This document shows positions 8,130 through 15,330 of a DNA stretch of 24,965 nucleotides, piece by piece (the stretch's first letter is position 1; each line of letters starts with the position of its first letter). A program made the translations under genes and the position numbers. The stretch comes from Bacillota bacterium (GTDB taxonomy: Bacteria > Bacillota > Clostridia > Acetivibrionales > Acetivibrionaceae), in contig JAEZUI010000057.1 of assembly GCA_023421115.1 (NCBI GenBank), positions 1 to 24,965 of the forward strand. The letters are read 5' to 3'. The notes under the pieces were generated by a model that worked only from the letters and a program-made list of their open reading frames with translations, did not search any database and was not told the origin of the DNA.

Positions 8130-8402
8130 CTACTTTATGTTTGATATTCCGTCAACAAACCCAGACCTCTTTTGTAAAGTAATTGATGAAATTGGAGAAA
8201 GATATATTTTACTCTTTTTATCTATTTCAGTAATAATAAAGGATTTTGGTATATCGTCCGAAATACTTTCAATAAAGCCTTCTTCTTCGGCTATAGACAA
8301 AAATTCTCGAGTATCTTTAGACAAAGTAGTAGATTCTAAATCCATTATAGCAATAACATTTTTAATTGGAACAACAAAATCTCCACCTATATGCAAAAAC
8401 AT
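8130..8402 (-). CDS. remB: RemB-like regulator (DUF370, YaaB)
   Basis: The 90-aa protein begins MFLHIGGDFVVPIKNVIAIMD and matches the YaaB/RemB branch of DUF370, found between recF and gyrB in Bacillota. In B. subtilis remB was described genetically as affecting extracellular-matrix gene expression. Its paralogue RemA is a DNA-binding regulator. GGAGG lies 5-6 nt before the ATG. The gene keeps its standard place upstream of gyrB. Whether it regulates matrix genes in this organism is not shown by the sequence. Confidence 0.85.
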   Translation of the reverse strand: MFLHIGGDFVVPIKNVIAIMDLESTTLSKDTREFLSIAEEEGFIESISDDIPKSFIITEIDKKSKIYLSPISSITLQKRSGFVDGISNIK

Positions 8403-8755
8403 AAATTCCTCCTGTATTGAAGATTATAAAAAATTTACTCACTCTTCAATTTTATTAATTTATTATATTAAAAACAAAACTGTTCTTTTGAAGTTATTTT
8501 AAAAATTTAATAGTTTAGTCCATTTAAAAAAATAAACTATCCTTTATATTTTTATTATTATTTATTTTATCCCAATTAAGCACAAACTGCAAATTTTTTG
8601 TAATTTAAATTTAATATGTTGTATACCAAATTTATTTATATATATAAGTGATTTATTAATTTTTCGAAAATATTAAATAAAATTTATTTTTAAATAATCC
8701 TTTAAATTTATATAAATAATAAATTTTCCTCCTAAATTAATATTTAAAAATAATT
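8403..8755. other. recF-remB gap
   Basis: Very AT-rich, with no gene supported. Near 8513-8550 it contains a left-end fragment of the dispersed repeat (TTAGTCCATTTAAAAAAATA, then AACTATCC). On the minus strand, arms ATAGTTTA/TAAACTAT (8510-8517 and 8533-8540) could form a hairpin followed by TAAATTTTT, a weak candidate terminator for the dnaA-recF transcript. A strong Shine-Dalgarno-like TTTAGGAGG (about 8727-8737, minus strand) sits just after recF with no gene behind it, possibly a relic. Confidence 0.5.
8513..8550 (+). repeat. Dispersed repeat, left-end fragment R5
   Basis: TTAGTCCATTTAAAAAAATA followed by AACTATCC resembles the left terminus TTAGGCCATTTCAAAAAATA followed by ACCTATAC of the other copies. 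The rest of the element is not recognisable. Confidence 0.4.
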
Positions 8756-9868
8756 TTACCCTATTTTAGTATTCCCATTTTTTACATTAACAAAAAGTAT
8801 ATTACTAAATTCTTTTTTATTAAAAATATCTTTTTCCGTACACGTTATAAAAGTTTGAATATTATTAATACTATCAAACAAAATTTCTCTTCTCCTATAA
8901 TCTAATTCAGACATGACATCATCTAACAGAAGTATAGGATACTCACCTGTTTCCTCCTTTATTATTTGTAATTCTGCTAATTTTATTGATAAAACTACAG
9001 TTCTCTTTTGTCCCTGAGAAGCAAAGGATTTTACATCCATATCATTTATGTATATTTCATAATCATCTCTATGAGGGCCTTTTAAAGTTGTACCTCTTTT
9101 AATTTCAATATTCCTAATTCTGTTTAGCTCGTTAATAAAGATTTCTTTTATTTTATCTACTTCACTAAAATTATCAGCCTTTACAGATGAATCATAAAGT
9201 ATTTGCATGTTTTCATTGTTGCTAGACAATATGCTGTGGCTACTTTTTGCAGTATTTCCTAATCTACTTATAAAATCGTATCTAACTTTTATTATTCTTG
9301 CAGCTGTTTCTGCAATTTTAATATTCCATATATCTAGTGTATCTATTAAACTTCTATTGTTCTGTATTTCTTTTAATAATGAATTTCTTTGAAGCAAAAT
9401 TCTATTATATTGCTGTAAGTCATAAAAATATGATGGTTTTATCTGACTTAAAGTTATATCAATAAATCTTCTTCTTTGTGAAGGTCCTTCATTTATTACA
9501 GATAAATCTTCTGGTGAAAATATTACAGCAAGTAAATTTCCCATAAGATCTCCCATTTTTTTTAAAGGAATTTCATTCAACTTTATAATTTTTTTGCGCT
9601 CTTTCTCATGTAATATCTCAATGGATAAATTTTCTTTTTCCTTTACTGAATCCAACTTAATATAGTAATTATTGCTACTTACATTCAAGAGTTCACTATC
9701 TTTAGAAGTTCGATGAGACCTACCTGAGGCGCACAAAAAAATTGCCTCGATAATATTTGTTTTACCCTGGGCATTTTCTCCATAAATTATATTATAGTTT
9801 TTTGCAAATTCTATCGTTGTCTCTTTATAATTTCTAAAACTTTTAAGATACAAACTTTCTATATACAA
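8756..9868 (-). CDS. recF: DNA repair and recombination protein RecF
   Basis: RecF is an SMC-like ATPase that helps load RecA at single-strand gaps. The chosen start is TTG at 9868 (reading MYIESLYLKSFRNY, 370 aa), because GGAGG lies 7 nt upstream and this matches the usual RecF N-terminus. An ATG at 9889 adds seven residues and overlaps the yaaA stop (ATGA), but would place that Shine-Dalgarno sequence inside the gene. Walker A is GENAQGKTN (30-38). The C-terminal signature SQGQKRT and Walker B LLLDDVMSELD are intact. It is tightly coupled to yaaA in the dnaA-dnaN-yaaA-recF series. Confidence 0.95.
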   Translation of the reverse strand: MYIESLYLKSFRNYKETTIEFAKNYNIIYGENAQGKTNIIEAIFLCASGRSHRTSKDSELLNVSSNNYYIKLDSVKEKENLSIEILHEKERKKIIKLNEIPLKKMGDLMGNLLAVIFSPEDLSVINEGPSQRRRFIDITLSQIKPSYFYDLQQYNRILLQRNSLLKEIQNNRSLIDTLDIWNIKIAETAARIIKVRYDFISRLGNTAKSSHSILSSNNENMQILYDSSVKADNFSEVDKIKEIFINELNRIRNIEIKRGTTLKGPHRDDYEIYINDMDVKSFASQGQKRTVVLSIKLAELQIIKEETGEYPILLLDDVMSELDYRRREILFDSINNIQTFITCTEKDIFNKKEFSNILFVNVKNGNTKIG

Positions 9869-9885
9869 AATGATACCTCCGGATA

Positions 9886-10092
9886 TCATTCAATAATAAA
9901 TTTAAAACCGTTTACCTCAATAATATCGTTTTTTCTAAGTTTTTTTCCTCTTCTAGTTTCAACTTCCCCATTAACTCTAACTAAACCGTCACTTATTAAT
10001 ATTTTTGCTTCAGTTCCAGTTGGTACCATATCTGCCCATTTCAAAAACTGGTCAAGTTTTATGTATTCAGTTTTTATTGATATACTTTTCAT
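9886..10092 (-). CDS. yaaA: S4-domain RNA-binding protein YaaA
   Basis: This 68-aa S4 domain (LDQFLKWADMVPTGTEAKILI...GLVRVNGEVETRRGKKLRKND) is the conserved small gene between dnaN and recF in Bacillota. In B. subtilis YaaA (RlbA) has been tied to ribosome assembly and the family binds RNA. The ATG at 10092 has a modest AGAGGAT upstream. The gene is 15 bp after dnaN, and its stop region touches recF, so dnaN-yaaA-recF are probably one transcript. Confidence 0.92.
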   Translation of the reverse strand: MKSISIKTEYIKLDQFLKWADMVPTGTEAKILISDGLVRVNGEVETRRGKKLRKNDIIEVNGFKFIIE

Positions 10093-10107
10093 AAATTAAA
10101 ATATCCT

Positions 10108-11211
10108 CTATTCATTTTTTATTCTAACAGGTAATATCATATAAGCATATTCATTTTTTTCAATAGGTCTTATTGTACACGGTCCTATGCTAGATGTAAA
10201 GTAAATATCAATTTCTTCGTCTTCAATTACTTTTAAAGATTCAATAAAATATCTTGGATTAAATCCTATATCTAGTTTATTTCCAGTTATATCAACTTTA
10301 ATTTCTTCCCTTACTGCTCCTATTTCAGTATTAGAGGAAATTATTATTTTATCCTCTATCACATTAAACTTTACAGGATACTTTTTTTCTTCAGCAGTTA
10401 TAAGAGAAGCTCTTTCTAAACTTGATAATATGTCTTTTGTTTTTACTCTAACTTTAGTTTCGAATTCTTTTGGTATTATACTGTTGTAATTTAGATATTC
10501 ACCTTCTAATAGTCTTGATACAACTTTACATTTTCCAATATCAAATAATATTTGATTCTGCGTGCTATATATAGATATTTTATCTTCAACAGGTTGAAGT
10601 ATTTTAACAATTTCATTTAAAGTTTTACCTGGTATTACTACATTAAAACTTTGATTTTCGTTTTCAACTTTGCTCTTTCTTAGCGCGAGTCTAAAGCCAT
10701 CTATTGATACAAATGTAACATTATTTTCTTTACATTCAAGAAGTGAACCGGTTAAAATAGGCCTGTTTTCATCAATACTAACAGCAAATAGTGTTTGTCT
10801 TATCATGTCTCTTGCAATTTTCTGTTTAATAATAAAGGCATTTTCCTTTTTTATTGAAGGAAGAGCAGGATAAGTATCAGAAGGAATACCTTTTAATTCA
10901 AAATGCGAATTTTCGCATTCTATAATAACGGAGTTATTAGGAAGAACTTCTATTAGTACTTCACTGTCAGGGAGTCTTCTTACTATGTCTCCAAACATTT
11001 TTGAATTAAGAACAATAGATCCCTTTTCTTTAATATCAGCTTCAACATAGCATTCTATACCAATTTCCAAGTCATTTCCTGTTAACTTGAATTGTTCAGT
11101 TGCTTCAAGTAGTATTCCTTCAAGTATAGCAAGTGTAGATTTTGTGGATACTGCTTTTTGAACTATGTTTATGCCTTCGATTAAATGTTCCTTTGAACAT
11201 ATAACTTTCAT
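10108..11211 (-). CDS. dnaN: DNA polymerase III beta clamp
   Basis: DnaN is the ring-shaped processivity clamp of the replicative polymerase and the docking site for MutS, Hda-like factors and others. The 367-aa length is normal, covering three repeated clamp domains of about 120 residues. Recognisable stretches are MKVICSKEHLIEGINIVQKA at the N-terminus, ENRPILTGSLLECKENNVTF in the middle domain, and the C-terminal AYMILPVRIKNE close to the hydrophobic pocket that holds clamp-binding peptides. AGAGGAA and GGGAGG precede the ATG. The gene is separated from dnaA by 305 bp holding the presumed unwinding module of oriC. Confidence 0.97.
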   Translation of the reverse strand: MKVICSKEHLIEGINIVQKAVSTKSTLAILEGILLEATEQFKLTGNDLEIGIECYVEADIKEKGSIVLNSKMFGDIVRRLPDSEVLIEVLPNNSVIIECENSHFELKGIPSDTYPALPSIKKENAFIIKQKIARDMIRQTLFAVSIDENRPILTGSLLECKENNVTFVSIDGFRLALRKSKVENENQSFNVVIPGKTLNEIVKILQPVEDKISIYSTQNQILFDIGKCKVVSRLLEGEYLNYNSIIPKEFETKVRVKTKDILSSLERASLITAEEKKYPVKFNVIEDKIIISSNTEIGAVREEIKVDITGNKLDIGFNPRYFIESLKVIEDEEIDIYFTSSIGPCTIRPIEKNEYAYMILPVRIKNE

Positions 11212-11255
11212 TTCCTCTGTCCTCCCGGTTTACTTTTAATTAATATAATAATATT

Positions 11256-11273
11256 TAGTAATAATAGTAATAA
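11256..11273 (-). promoter_or_regulatory. DnaA-trio run (origin unwinding element)
   Basis: Read on the dnaA strand this is TTA TTA CTA TTA TTA CTA, i.e. six consecutive 3'-(A/G)AT-5' trios on the opposite strand. Trios guide DnaA filament growth onto single-stranded DNA in B. subtilis. Two DnaA 9-mers lie 4 bp upstream, and a stretch of A/T only follows (about 11232-11255). The order box, trio, AT-rich matches the described bacterial unwinding module. Confidence 0.75.
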
Positions 11274-11277
11274 GTAT

Positions 11278-11295
11278 TGTTGATTATGTGTATAA
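11278..11295 (-). promoter_or_regulatory. Abutting pair of DnaA boxes
   Basis: On the minus strand TTATACACA (11287-11295, exact fit to TTATNCACA) is followed without a gap by TAATCAACA (11278-11286, two mismatches). The pair ends 4 bp before the trio run, the position expected for boxes that seed the DnaA filament. Confidence 0.75.
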
Positions 11296-11516
11296 CTTGT
11301 TTCAAACTTTGAATAATAATACTTAGAGGCTGTTATTAAATTGTAGATAACTTGTACTAAATAATCAACAGTTTTGATCTAATTTAAAGTTAATCACTTT
11401 ATACACAAAATAATCACAAGAAACTTTCCCCATATCAACATTTTCTGTTGATAAAGTTTTAAAAATTTAAAATTCCTGTTGATAAGGTAATAAAAAAATA
11501 ACTAGCACAAAAAACA

Positions 11517-12851
11517 TTAATTACCTGCTAAATTCTTTTTTAATTCGTTAATAGCTCTCTTTGTTTCTGAGTTTGTTTTAAATTCTTCAATAATTTTCTC
11601 GCAAGCATGGATTACTGTAGTATGATCTCTTCCTCCAAAGGCTTGTCCTATTTTTGGTAAAGACATATCTGTTAATTCTCTACAAAGAAACATTGCAATT
11701 TGTCTGGGAAAAGCTATATCCCTTGATCTTTTTTTAGATTTAAAGTCATCTGGTCGAATATCAAAGTATCTTGCAACAGCATCTTGGATTGTATTACAGT
11801 TTATAGCTCTAACTTTATTTGTTGATAGTATGTCTTTAAGAGCTTCAGTGGCAAGATCTACAGTTATTTCATTTTCAGTTAGAGAAGAATAAGCAATAAC
11901 TCTATTTAAAGCACCTTCTAACTCTCTTATATTTGAAGCTATTTTTTCAGCAATAAATACCATAATATCATTTGGTACATCTAGATTTTCCAATTGAGCT
12001 TTTTTTCTAAGTATTGCTATTCTTGTTTCTATATCAGGAGCTTGCATATCTGCTATCAGCCCCCACTCAAACCTTGATCTTAAACGGTCTTCAAGAGTAA
12101 TTATTTCTTTAGGAGATTTATCGCTAGATAAAATTATTTGTTTGTTTGCTTCGTATAGTGCATTGAAGGTATGGAAAAATTCCTCTTGAGTTCTTTCTTT
12201 ACCAGCTATAAACTGAATATCGTCTATTAAAAGTATGTCGATATTTCTATATTTTGATCTGAATTCCTCGTTTTTATCATCTTTTATAGCATTAATAAGT
12301 TCGTTTGTAAATTTTTCAGAGGATACATACAAAACTTTAAGTGAAGAATTTTGCTGTAATACAAAGTGGCCTATGGCGTGCATAAGATGGGTCTTGCCAA
12401 GTCCAACTCCTCCATAAATAAATAATGGATTATACGCTTTTGCTGGTGCTTCCGCAACAGCTAATGCAGCGGCATGAGCAAATCTATTACTATTACCTAT
12501 TACAAAGGTATCAAAAGTATATTTTGGATTTAATACAGAAACCAAAGCATCTTCGTTATTGTTAGATTCCGATTGATTGGTGTATTTTTCAATATTTTCT
12601 TGAGAAGGAACTACAAATTTAATTGAGTATTCCTTATATGTAGTTTGTTTTATAGCATTTTTTATAAGAGTTTGATATCTTGATTCTAAAATGCCTTTAT
12701 TGAATTCAGCAGGAACGGCCAAATTAATTGTATTATTTTGTAGCGAAAGCGGTTCTATAGTTTTAATCCAAGTATTAAAGCTAATTTCAGTTAATTCATT
12801 CTGTAATAGGCCCAAAGTTTTCTGCCATATTTCTGTTAACTGGATACTCAT
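11517..12851 (-). CDS. dnaA: Chromosomal replication initiator DnaA
   Basis: DnaA is the AAA+ initiator that binds DnaA boxes and melts oriC. The 444-aa protein has domain I (1-82), a short Asn/Ser/Glu-rich domain II linker (about 83-108), the AAA+ core with Walker A GGVGLGKT (147-154) and Walker B LLIDD (207-211), and a C-terminal DNA-binding domain with the DnaA signature GGRDHTTVIHACEKI. GGAGG precedes the ATG at 12851. A candidate promoter lies at 12972-13000, giving a leader of about 110 nt that contains a hairpin made from a dispersed repeat fragment (R6). DnaA-box clusters lie on both sides of the gene, which is the usual setting for autoregulation. Confidence 0.98.
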   Translation of the reverse strand: MSIQLTEIWQKTLGLLQNELTEISFNTWIKTIEPLSLQNNTINLAVPAEFNKGILESRYQTLIKNAIKQTTYKEYSIKFVVPSQENIEKYTNQSESNNNEDALVSVLNPKYTFDTFVIGNSNRFAHAAALAVAEAPAKAYNPLFIYGGVGLGKTHLMHAIGHFVLQQNSSLKVLYVSSEKFTNELINAIKDDKNEEFRSKYRNIDILLIDDIQFIAGKERTQEEFFHTFNALYEANKQIILSSDKSPKEIITLEDRLRSRFEWGLIADMQAPDIETRIAILRKKAQLENLDVPNDIMVFIAEKIASNIRELEGALNRVIAYSSLTENEITVDLATEALKDILSTNKVRAINCNTIQDAVARYFDIRPDDFKSKKRSRDIAFPRQIAMFLCRELTDMSLPKIGQAFGGRDHTTVIHACEKIIEEFKTNSETKRAINELKKNLAGN

Positions 12852-12910
12852 AAAATTCCTCCAAATATATGTAAATAATCAATATAAGGTTAATTCCAAA
12901 AAAACTTTAA

Positions 12911-12955
12911 AATTACCATTTCAAAAAACTTGCTTTACATTTTTTGAAATACAAA
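12911..12955 (-). repeat. Dispersed repeat, right-end fragment R6 in dnaA leader
   Basis: The reverse complement reads TTTCAAAAAATGTAAAGCAA then GTTTTTTGAAATGG, matching the right end of R3, R8 and R9 (GCAAAAAATGTAAATCAAG, then TTTTTTGAAATGGC). Arms 12918-12928 and 12940-12950 (ATTTCAAAAAA/TTTTTTGAAAT) give a perfect 11-bp stem with an 11-nt loop inside the predicted dnaA leader. Confidence 0.65.
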
Positions 12956-12971
12956 CCGGTGTTTTTTAACA

Positions 12972-13000
12972 ATAATATTTCCATACATAAATTTTGTTAA
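12972..13000 (-). promoter_or_regulatory. Candidate dnaA promoter
   Basis: On the minus strand TTAACA (-35, one mismatch), a 17-bp spacer and TATTAT (-10, one mismatch) point to dnaA. It is the best sigma-A-like match seen ahead of the gene. The start site would be about 110 nt before the ATG. Confidence 0.5.
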
Positions 13001-13274
13001 AAATACACAATATTACCCCTTAACCTCGACTGTTCTAAAATAAATTATGTTGTTGGGCGATGCTTATCTTAGATTAAAGAATAAATATAAAAACAATTAA
13101 AACCCTATGCTAATCATTGACAAAACTTATAAAGATTAAGCATAAATGATGGATTATTGTATAAAATTTATAAAAAGTTTTATAATAATGTGGTAAATTA
13201 TTAACAATTATTATAAAAATCATATGTTTTATTACACACAGGATATTAACACAAAATTGTTAATAATCCATAGG

Positions 13275-13315
13275 TTATCAACAATTTGCTGTTGATAAGT
13301 AACGAGTTATCAACA
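13275..13315. promoter_or_regulatory. DnaA-box-like cluster (TTATCAACA x3)
   Basis: Three TTATCAACA 9-mers in +, -, + orientation within 41 bp, each one mismatch from TTATCCACA. The same variant recurs downstream of dnaA, which suggests it is a functional box variant here rather than chance. Confidence 0.6.
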
Positions 13316-13401
13316 GGTATTAATTATATTATCAGACTTTTGAGTAATATTCAACAGAAAAAATGAAAGATATCCACAAAAATAACTATAAAAATTTAGA
13401 A

Positions 13402-13410
13402 TTATCCACA
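13402..13410 (+). promoter_or_regulatory. Consensus DnaA box by the rpmH promoter
   Basis: TTATCCACA is an exact DnaA box, 11 bp upstream of the rpmH -35 element. A near match, ATATCCACA, lies at 13370-13378 on the same strand. DnaA binding here could also affect rpmH transcription. Confidence 0.8.
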
Positions 13411-13421
13411 AAAATAGTTCC

Positions 13422-13451
13422 TTGACATCAAATAAGGATTTAATATATAAT
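13422..13451 (+). promoter_or_regulatory. rpmH-rnpA operon promoter
   Basis: TTGACA (13422-13427), an 18-bp spacer and TATAAT (13446-13451) are perfect hexamers. The start site near 13458 implies an rpmH leader of about 220 nt. Confidence 0.85.
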
Positions 13452-13680
13452 TGTTACGTTGTTTACTTAAGAGTGTTAAAATAGGTATTTTGTCATTAAG
13501 TGTACCAATAAAATATATTAAACGAAGTAATTTTTTTTATTAATATATCTCGTTTGATAGACTTATGAATGGTTTTTCGAAAAATATATTATGGATAAGT
13601 TTTTGAAAAACATATTTAAGTACATGAAGTAAATGTAAGTGCCTAAGTATATTAATGGGAAAAGAATGGGGGTGTTTTAC

Positions 13681-13815
13681 TTGTTAAGAACATATCAGCC
13701 TAAAAATAGACAGAGAAAAAAGGAACATGGGTTTAGAAAGAGAATGAAAACTTCTAACGGAAGAAAAGTATTACAAAGGCGCAGATTGAAAGGTAGAAAA
13801 GTTCTTTCAGCGTAA
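13681..13815 (+). CDS. rpmH: 50S ribosomal protein L34
   Basis: The 44-codon gene starts with TTG, reading M-LRTYQPKNRQRKKEHGFRKR and ending in GRKVLQRRRLKGRKVLSA. This is full-length L34, the tiny basic protein buried in 23S rRNA. GGGGGTG lies 6-7 nt ahead of the TTG. An in-frame GTG at 13672 would add three residues but sits inside that Shine-Dalgarno sequence, so TTG is preferred. The gene is expressed from a near-perfect promoter and followed at once by a terminator-like hairpin that may hold down rnpA expression relative to L34. Confidence 0.95.
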   Translation: MLRTYQPKNRQRKKEHGFRKRMKTSNGRKVLQRRRLKGRKVLSA

Positions 13816-13838
13816 GACCGCATAATTGTGGTCTTTTT
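13814..13838 (+). terminator. rpmH-rnpA hairpin (terminator/attenuator)
   Basis: AAGACCGCA and TGTGGTCTT pair over 9 bp (one G-U) with a TAAT loop and a T5 run. It overlaps the rpmH stop codon. Partial termination here would lower rnpA output relative to rpmH. Confidence 0.75.
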
Positions 13839-13898
13839 GTTTAAAATAATGTTTTATTGATATAAAAATTGAAATAATCGGAGGTATAGCTCCATATA

Positions 13899-14243
13899 AT
13901 GATATTTACTTTTCCTATAAAGAAAAACAAAGATTTTCTTAAACTTTATAAAAGGGGAAAATTTTATGTTGCAAAGTACCTTGTATTATATGCATTGAGT
14001 AACAAGAACAAAGTGAATAGATTAGGTATAACTGCAAGTAAGAAGTTTGGAAGCAGTGTAAAAAGAAATAGGATAAGAAGGCTTATAAAAGAAAGCTATA
14101 GAACTTATGAAATTAAATTAAAAGAAGGATTTGATTTGGTTTTTGTAGCTAGAAGCTGTGAGGAACTTCCCAATTTCCCTGAAATAAAAAGGGAAATGAA
14201 ATATTTACTGAGAAAGCTTGAAATATTTAAGGAGGATAAATAA
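13899..14243 (+). CDS. rnpA: Ribonuclease P protein component
   Basis: RnpA is the protein cofactor of RNase P, which removes the 5' leader of pre-tRNAs. The 114-aa basic protein has the family pattern: an N-terminal KKNKDFLKLYKRGKFYV and the RNR motif within SSVKRNRIRRLIKESYR (RNR at 56-58). The ATG at 13899 gives the expected N-terminus, but the GGAGG at 13880-13884 is 14 nt away, and GGAG can pair with CTCC at 13890-13893, so initiation may be unusual. The gene follows rpmH after a hairpin. Its end holds the Shine-Dalgarno sequence of yidD. Confidence 0.95.
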   Translation: MIFTFPIKKNKDFLKLYKRGKFYVAKYLVLYALSNKNKVNRLGITASKKFGSSVKRNRIRRLIKESYRTYEIKLKEGFDLVFVARSCEELPNFPEIKREMKYLLRKLEIFKEDK

Positions 14244-14244
14244 A

Positions 14245-14460
14245 TTGATAGGTAAAATGGCAATAAATATAATAAAATTTTATCAGAAATTTATTTCTCC
14301 ACTAAAGGGTGTTTCAAGCTGCAGATTTTATCCTACATGTTCACAATATTCAAATGATGCAATAATAAAGTATGGTATTATTAAGGGAAGTTTTATGTCT
14401 ATAAAGAGAATACTGAAATGCCACCCGTTTCATCCAGGAGGGTATGATCCGGTTAAATAA
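14245..14460 (+). CDS. yidD: Membrane protein insertion efficiency factor YidD
   Basis: The 71-aa protein has the family signatures FYQKFISPLKG, SCRFYPTCSQYS and KCHPFHPGGYDPV. YidD is a small membrane-associated protein thought to help YidC-dependent insertion. The start chosen is TTG at 14245 (reading MIGKMAINIIKFYQKF), because GGAGG lies 9 nt upstream. An ATG at 14257 is possible, and a TTG at 14218 is less likely because it precedes the Shine-Dalgarno sequence. Only one base separates it from rnpA, and yidC follows after 21 bp. Confidence 0.93.
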   Translation: MIGKMAINIIKFYQKFISPLKGVSSCRFYPTCSQYSNDAIIKYGIIKGSFMSIKRILKCHPFHPGGYDPVK

Positions 14461-14481
14461 GCAAAAGGGGAATTTTAGACG

Positions 14482-15330
14482 ATGTTTAGTTTCATACCGA
14501 AGTATTTAGGCATAATATTGAATTTTATTTACGAGAATTTGGCATTTAAGAATTATGGATTTGCTATTATTCTCTTTACAGTTTTTATTAAGTTATTATT
14601 GCTTCCTCTTACTATAAAGCAATCTAAATCTACTGCGAAAATGCAGGAATTACAGCCTATTATACAAGAGATACAGAGAAAGTACCAAAATGATAAAAAT
14701 AAGCTTAATGAAGAGATGATGAAAGTTTATTCAGAGCATAAATATAATCCTGCTAGCGGATGTTTGCCTCTTCTTGTGCAATTACCGATACTTTTTTCTC
14801 TTTTATATGTAATAGGTCAACCACTTACATATATGTTGGGTTTTGGTGCAGATGAAATAAAATCATTATTGGATTCTGTACCTGAAGCAAATAGAATTTC
14901 TGGTTTTTATGCTCAGATAGGAGCTGTTAAGTTTCACGAAAAGTTAAACATGGAATTTTTAGGACTGGATTTAAGTTTAGTACCTACATGGAAACCTAAC
15001 ATATTATTTGGACCTGAAATGTTAACTTATCTTCCATTGTTGATATTACCTATACTTTCTTTTGCGTCTACAATTTTATCAAATAAATTAATGATGATGT
15101 CAACTATGAAAAGAAATAGTAGTAACAATAACAAGGAAGCATCACAAGATGCAGCTATGGCAATGCAAAAAAATATGATGTTTATAGGGCCAATGATGAC
15201 ACTATTAGTATCTTTTCAATTTCCAGCAGGATTGGGATTGTATTGGTTTGCAGGAAACGTATTTCAGATATTTCAACAATTATATTTAAATAAATATATT
15301 ATTAATAAAAAGGAGGTTAAGGAAAATTAA
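14482..15330 (+). CDS. yidC: Membrane protein insertase YidC/OxaA
   Basis: YidC inserts and folds membrane proteins alone or with SecYEG. The 282-aa protein is the short Gram-positive form without the large periplasmic domain. Hydrophobic segments lie near 24-44, 97-118, 181-204 and 231-270. The cytoplasmic coiled-coil hairpin (about 45-90, KQSKSTAKMQELQPIIQEIQ) is present. The groove residue that is Arg in B. subtilis SpoIIIJ appears as Lys37 in FTVFIKLLLLPLT. No lipoprotein signal is seen at the N-terminus (MFSFIPKYLGIIL). AAGGGG lies 12 nt before the ATG. The stop abuts the jag start codon directly. Confidence 0.95.
   Translation: MFSFIPKYLGIILNFIYENLAFKNYGFAIILFTVFIKLLLLPLTIKQSKSTAKMQELQPIIQEIQRKYQNDKNKLNEEMMKVYSEHKYNPASGCLPLLVQLPILFSLLYVIGQPLTYMLGFGADEIKSLLDSVPEANRISGFYAQIGAVKFHEKLNMEFLGLDLSLVPTWKPNILFGPEMLTYLPLLILPILSFASTILSNKLMMMSTMKRNSSNNNKEASQDAAMAMQKNMMFIGPMMTLLVSFQFPAGLGLYWFAGNVFQIFQQLYLNKYIINKKEVKEN

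Larger units (their letters stand above)
11212..11516. other. oriC: oriC, downstream subregion (dnaA-dnaN)
   Basis: Holds several DnaA 9-mers, a run of DnaA-trio triplets and an AT-rich stretch that ends at dnaN. The trio-proximal boxes are separate entries. Other boxes are TTATACACA at 11399-11407 (+), and TTATCAACA, one mismatch from consensus, on the minus strand at 11446-11454 and 11477-11485. A hairpin TATCAACA/TGTTGATA (8-bp arms, about 11433-11453) is formed by two opposed box-like sequences. In B. subtilis strand opening takes place in the equivalent region. Confidence 0.8.
12852..13680. other. oriC: oriC, upstream subregion (dnaA-rpmH divergent gap)
   Basis: This 829-bp divergent, AT-rich gap holds the dnaA promoter, a DnaA-box cluster (about 13232-13410), and the rpmH promoter and leader. 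Box-like 9-mers are TTATCCACA (13402-13410, exact), ATATCCACA (13370-13378), TTATCAACA at 13275-13283 (+), 13290-13298 (-) and 13307-13315 (+), and TTACACACA (13232-13240, weaker). The plus strand is C/T-rich in coding regions to the left and G/A-rich to the right, so the leading-strand switch falls in the dnaN-rpmH interval. Confidence 0.85.

Noticed and set aside
7933..8502. Plus-strand open frame of 189 codons
   Set aside because: Antisense to the 5' end of gyrB and all of remB, both clearly real. It has no family features.
13117..13146. Second promoter in the origin (TTGACA, 18 bp, CATAAA)
   Set aside because: The -35 is perfect but the -10 is poor, and no gene needs it. Kept only as a remote possibility.
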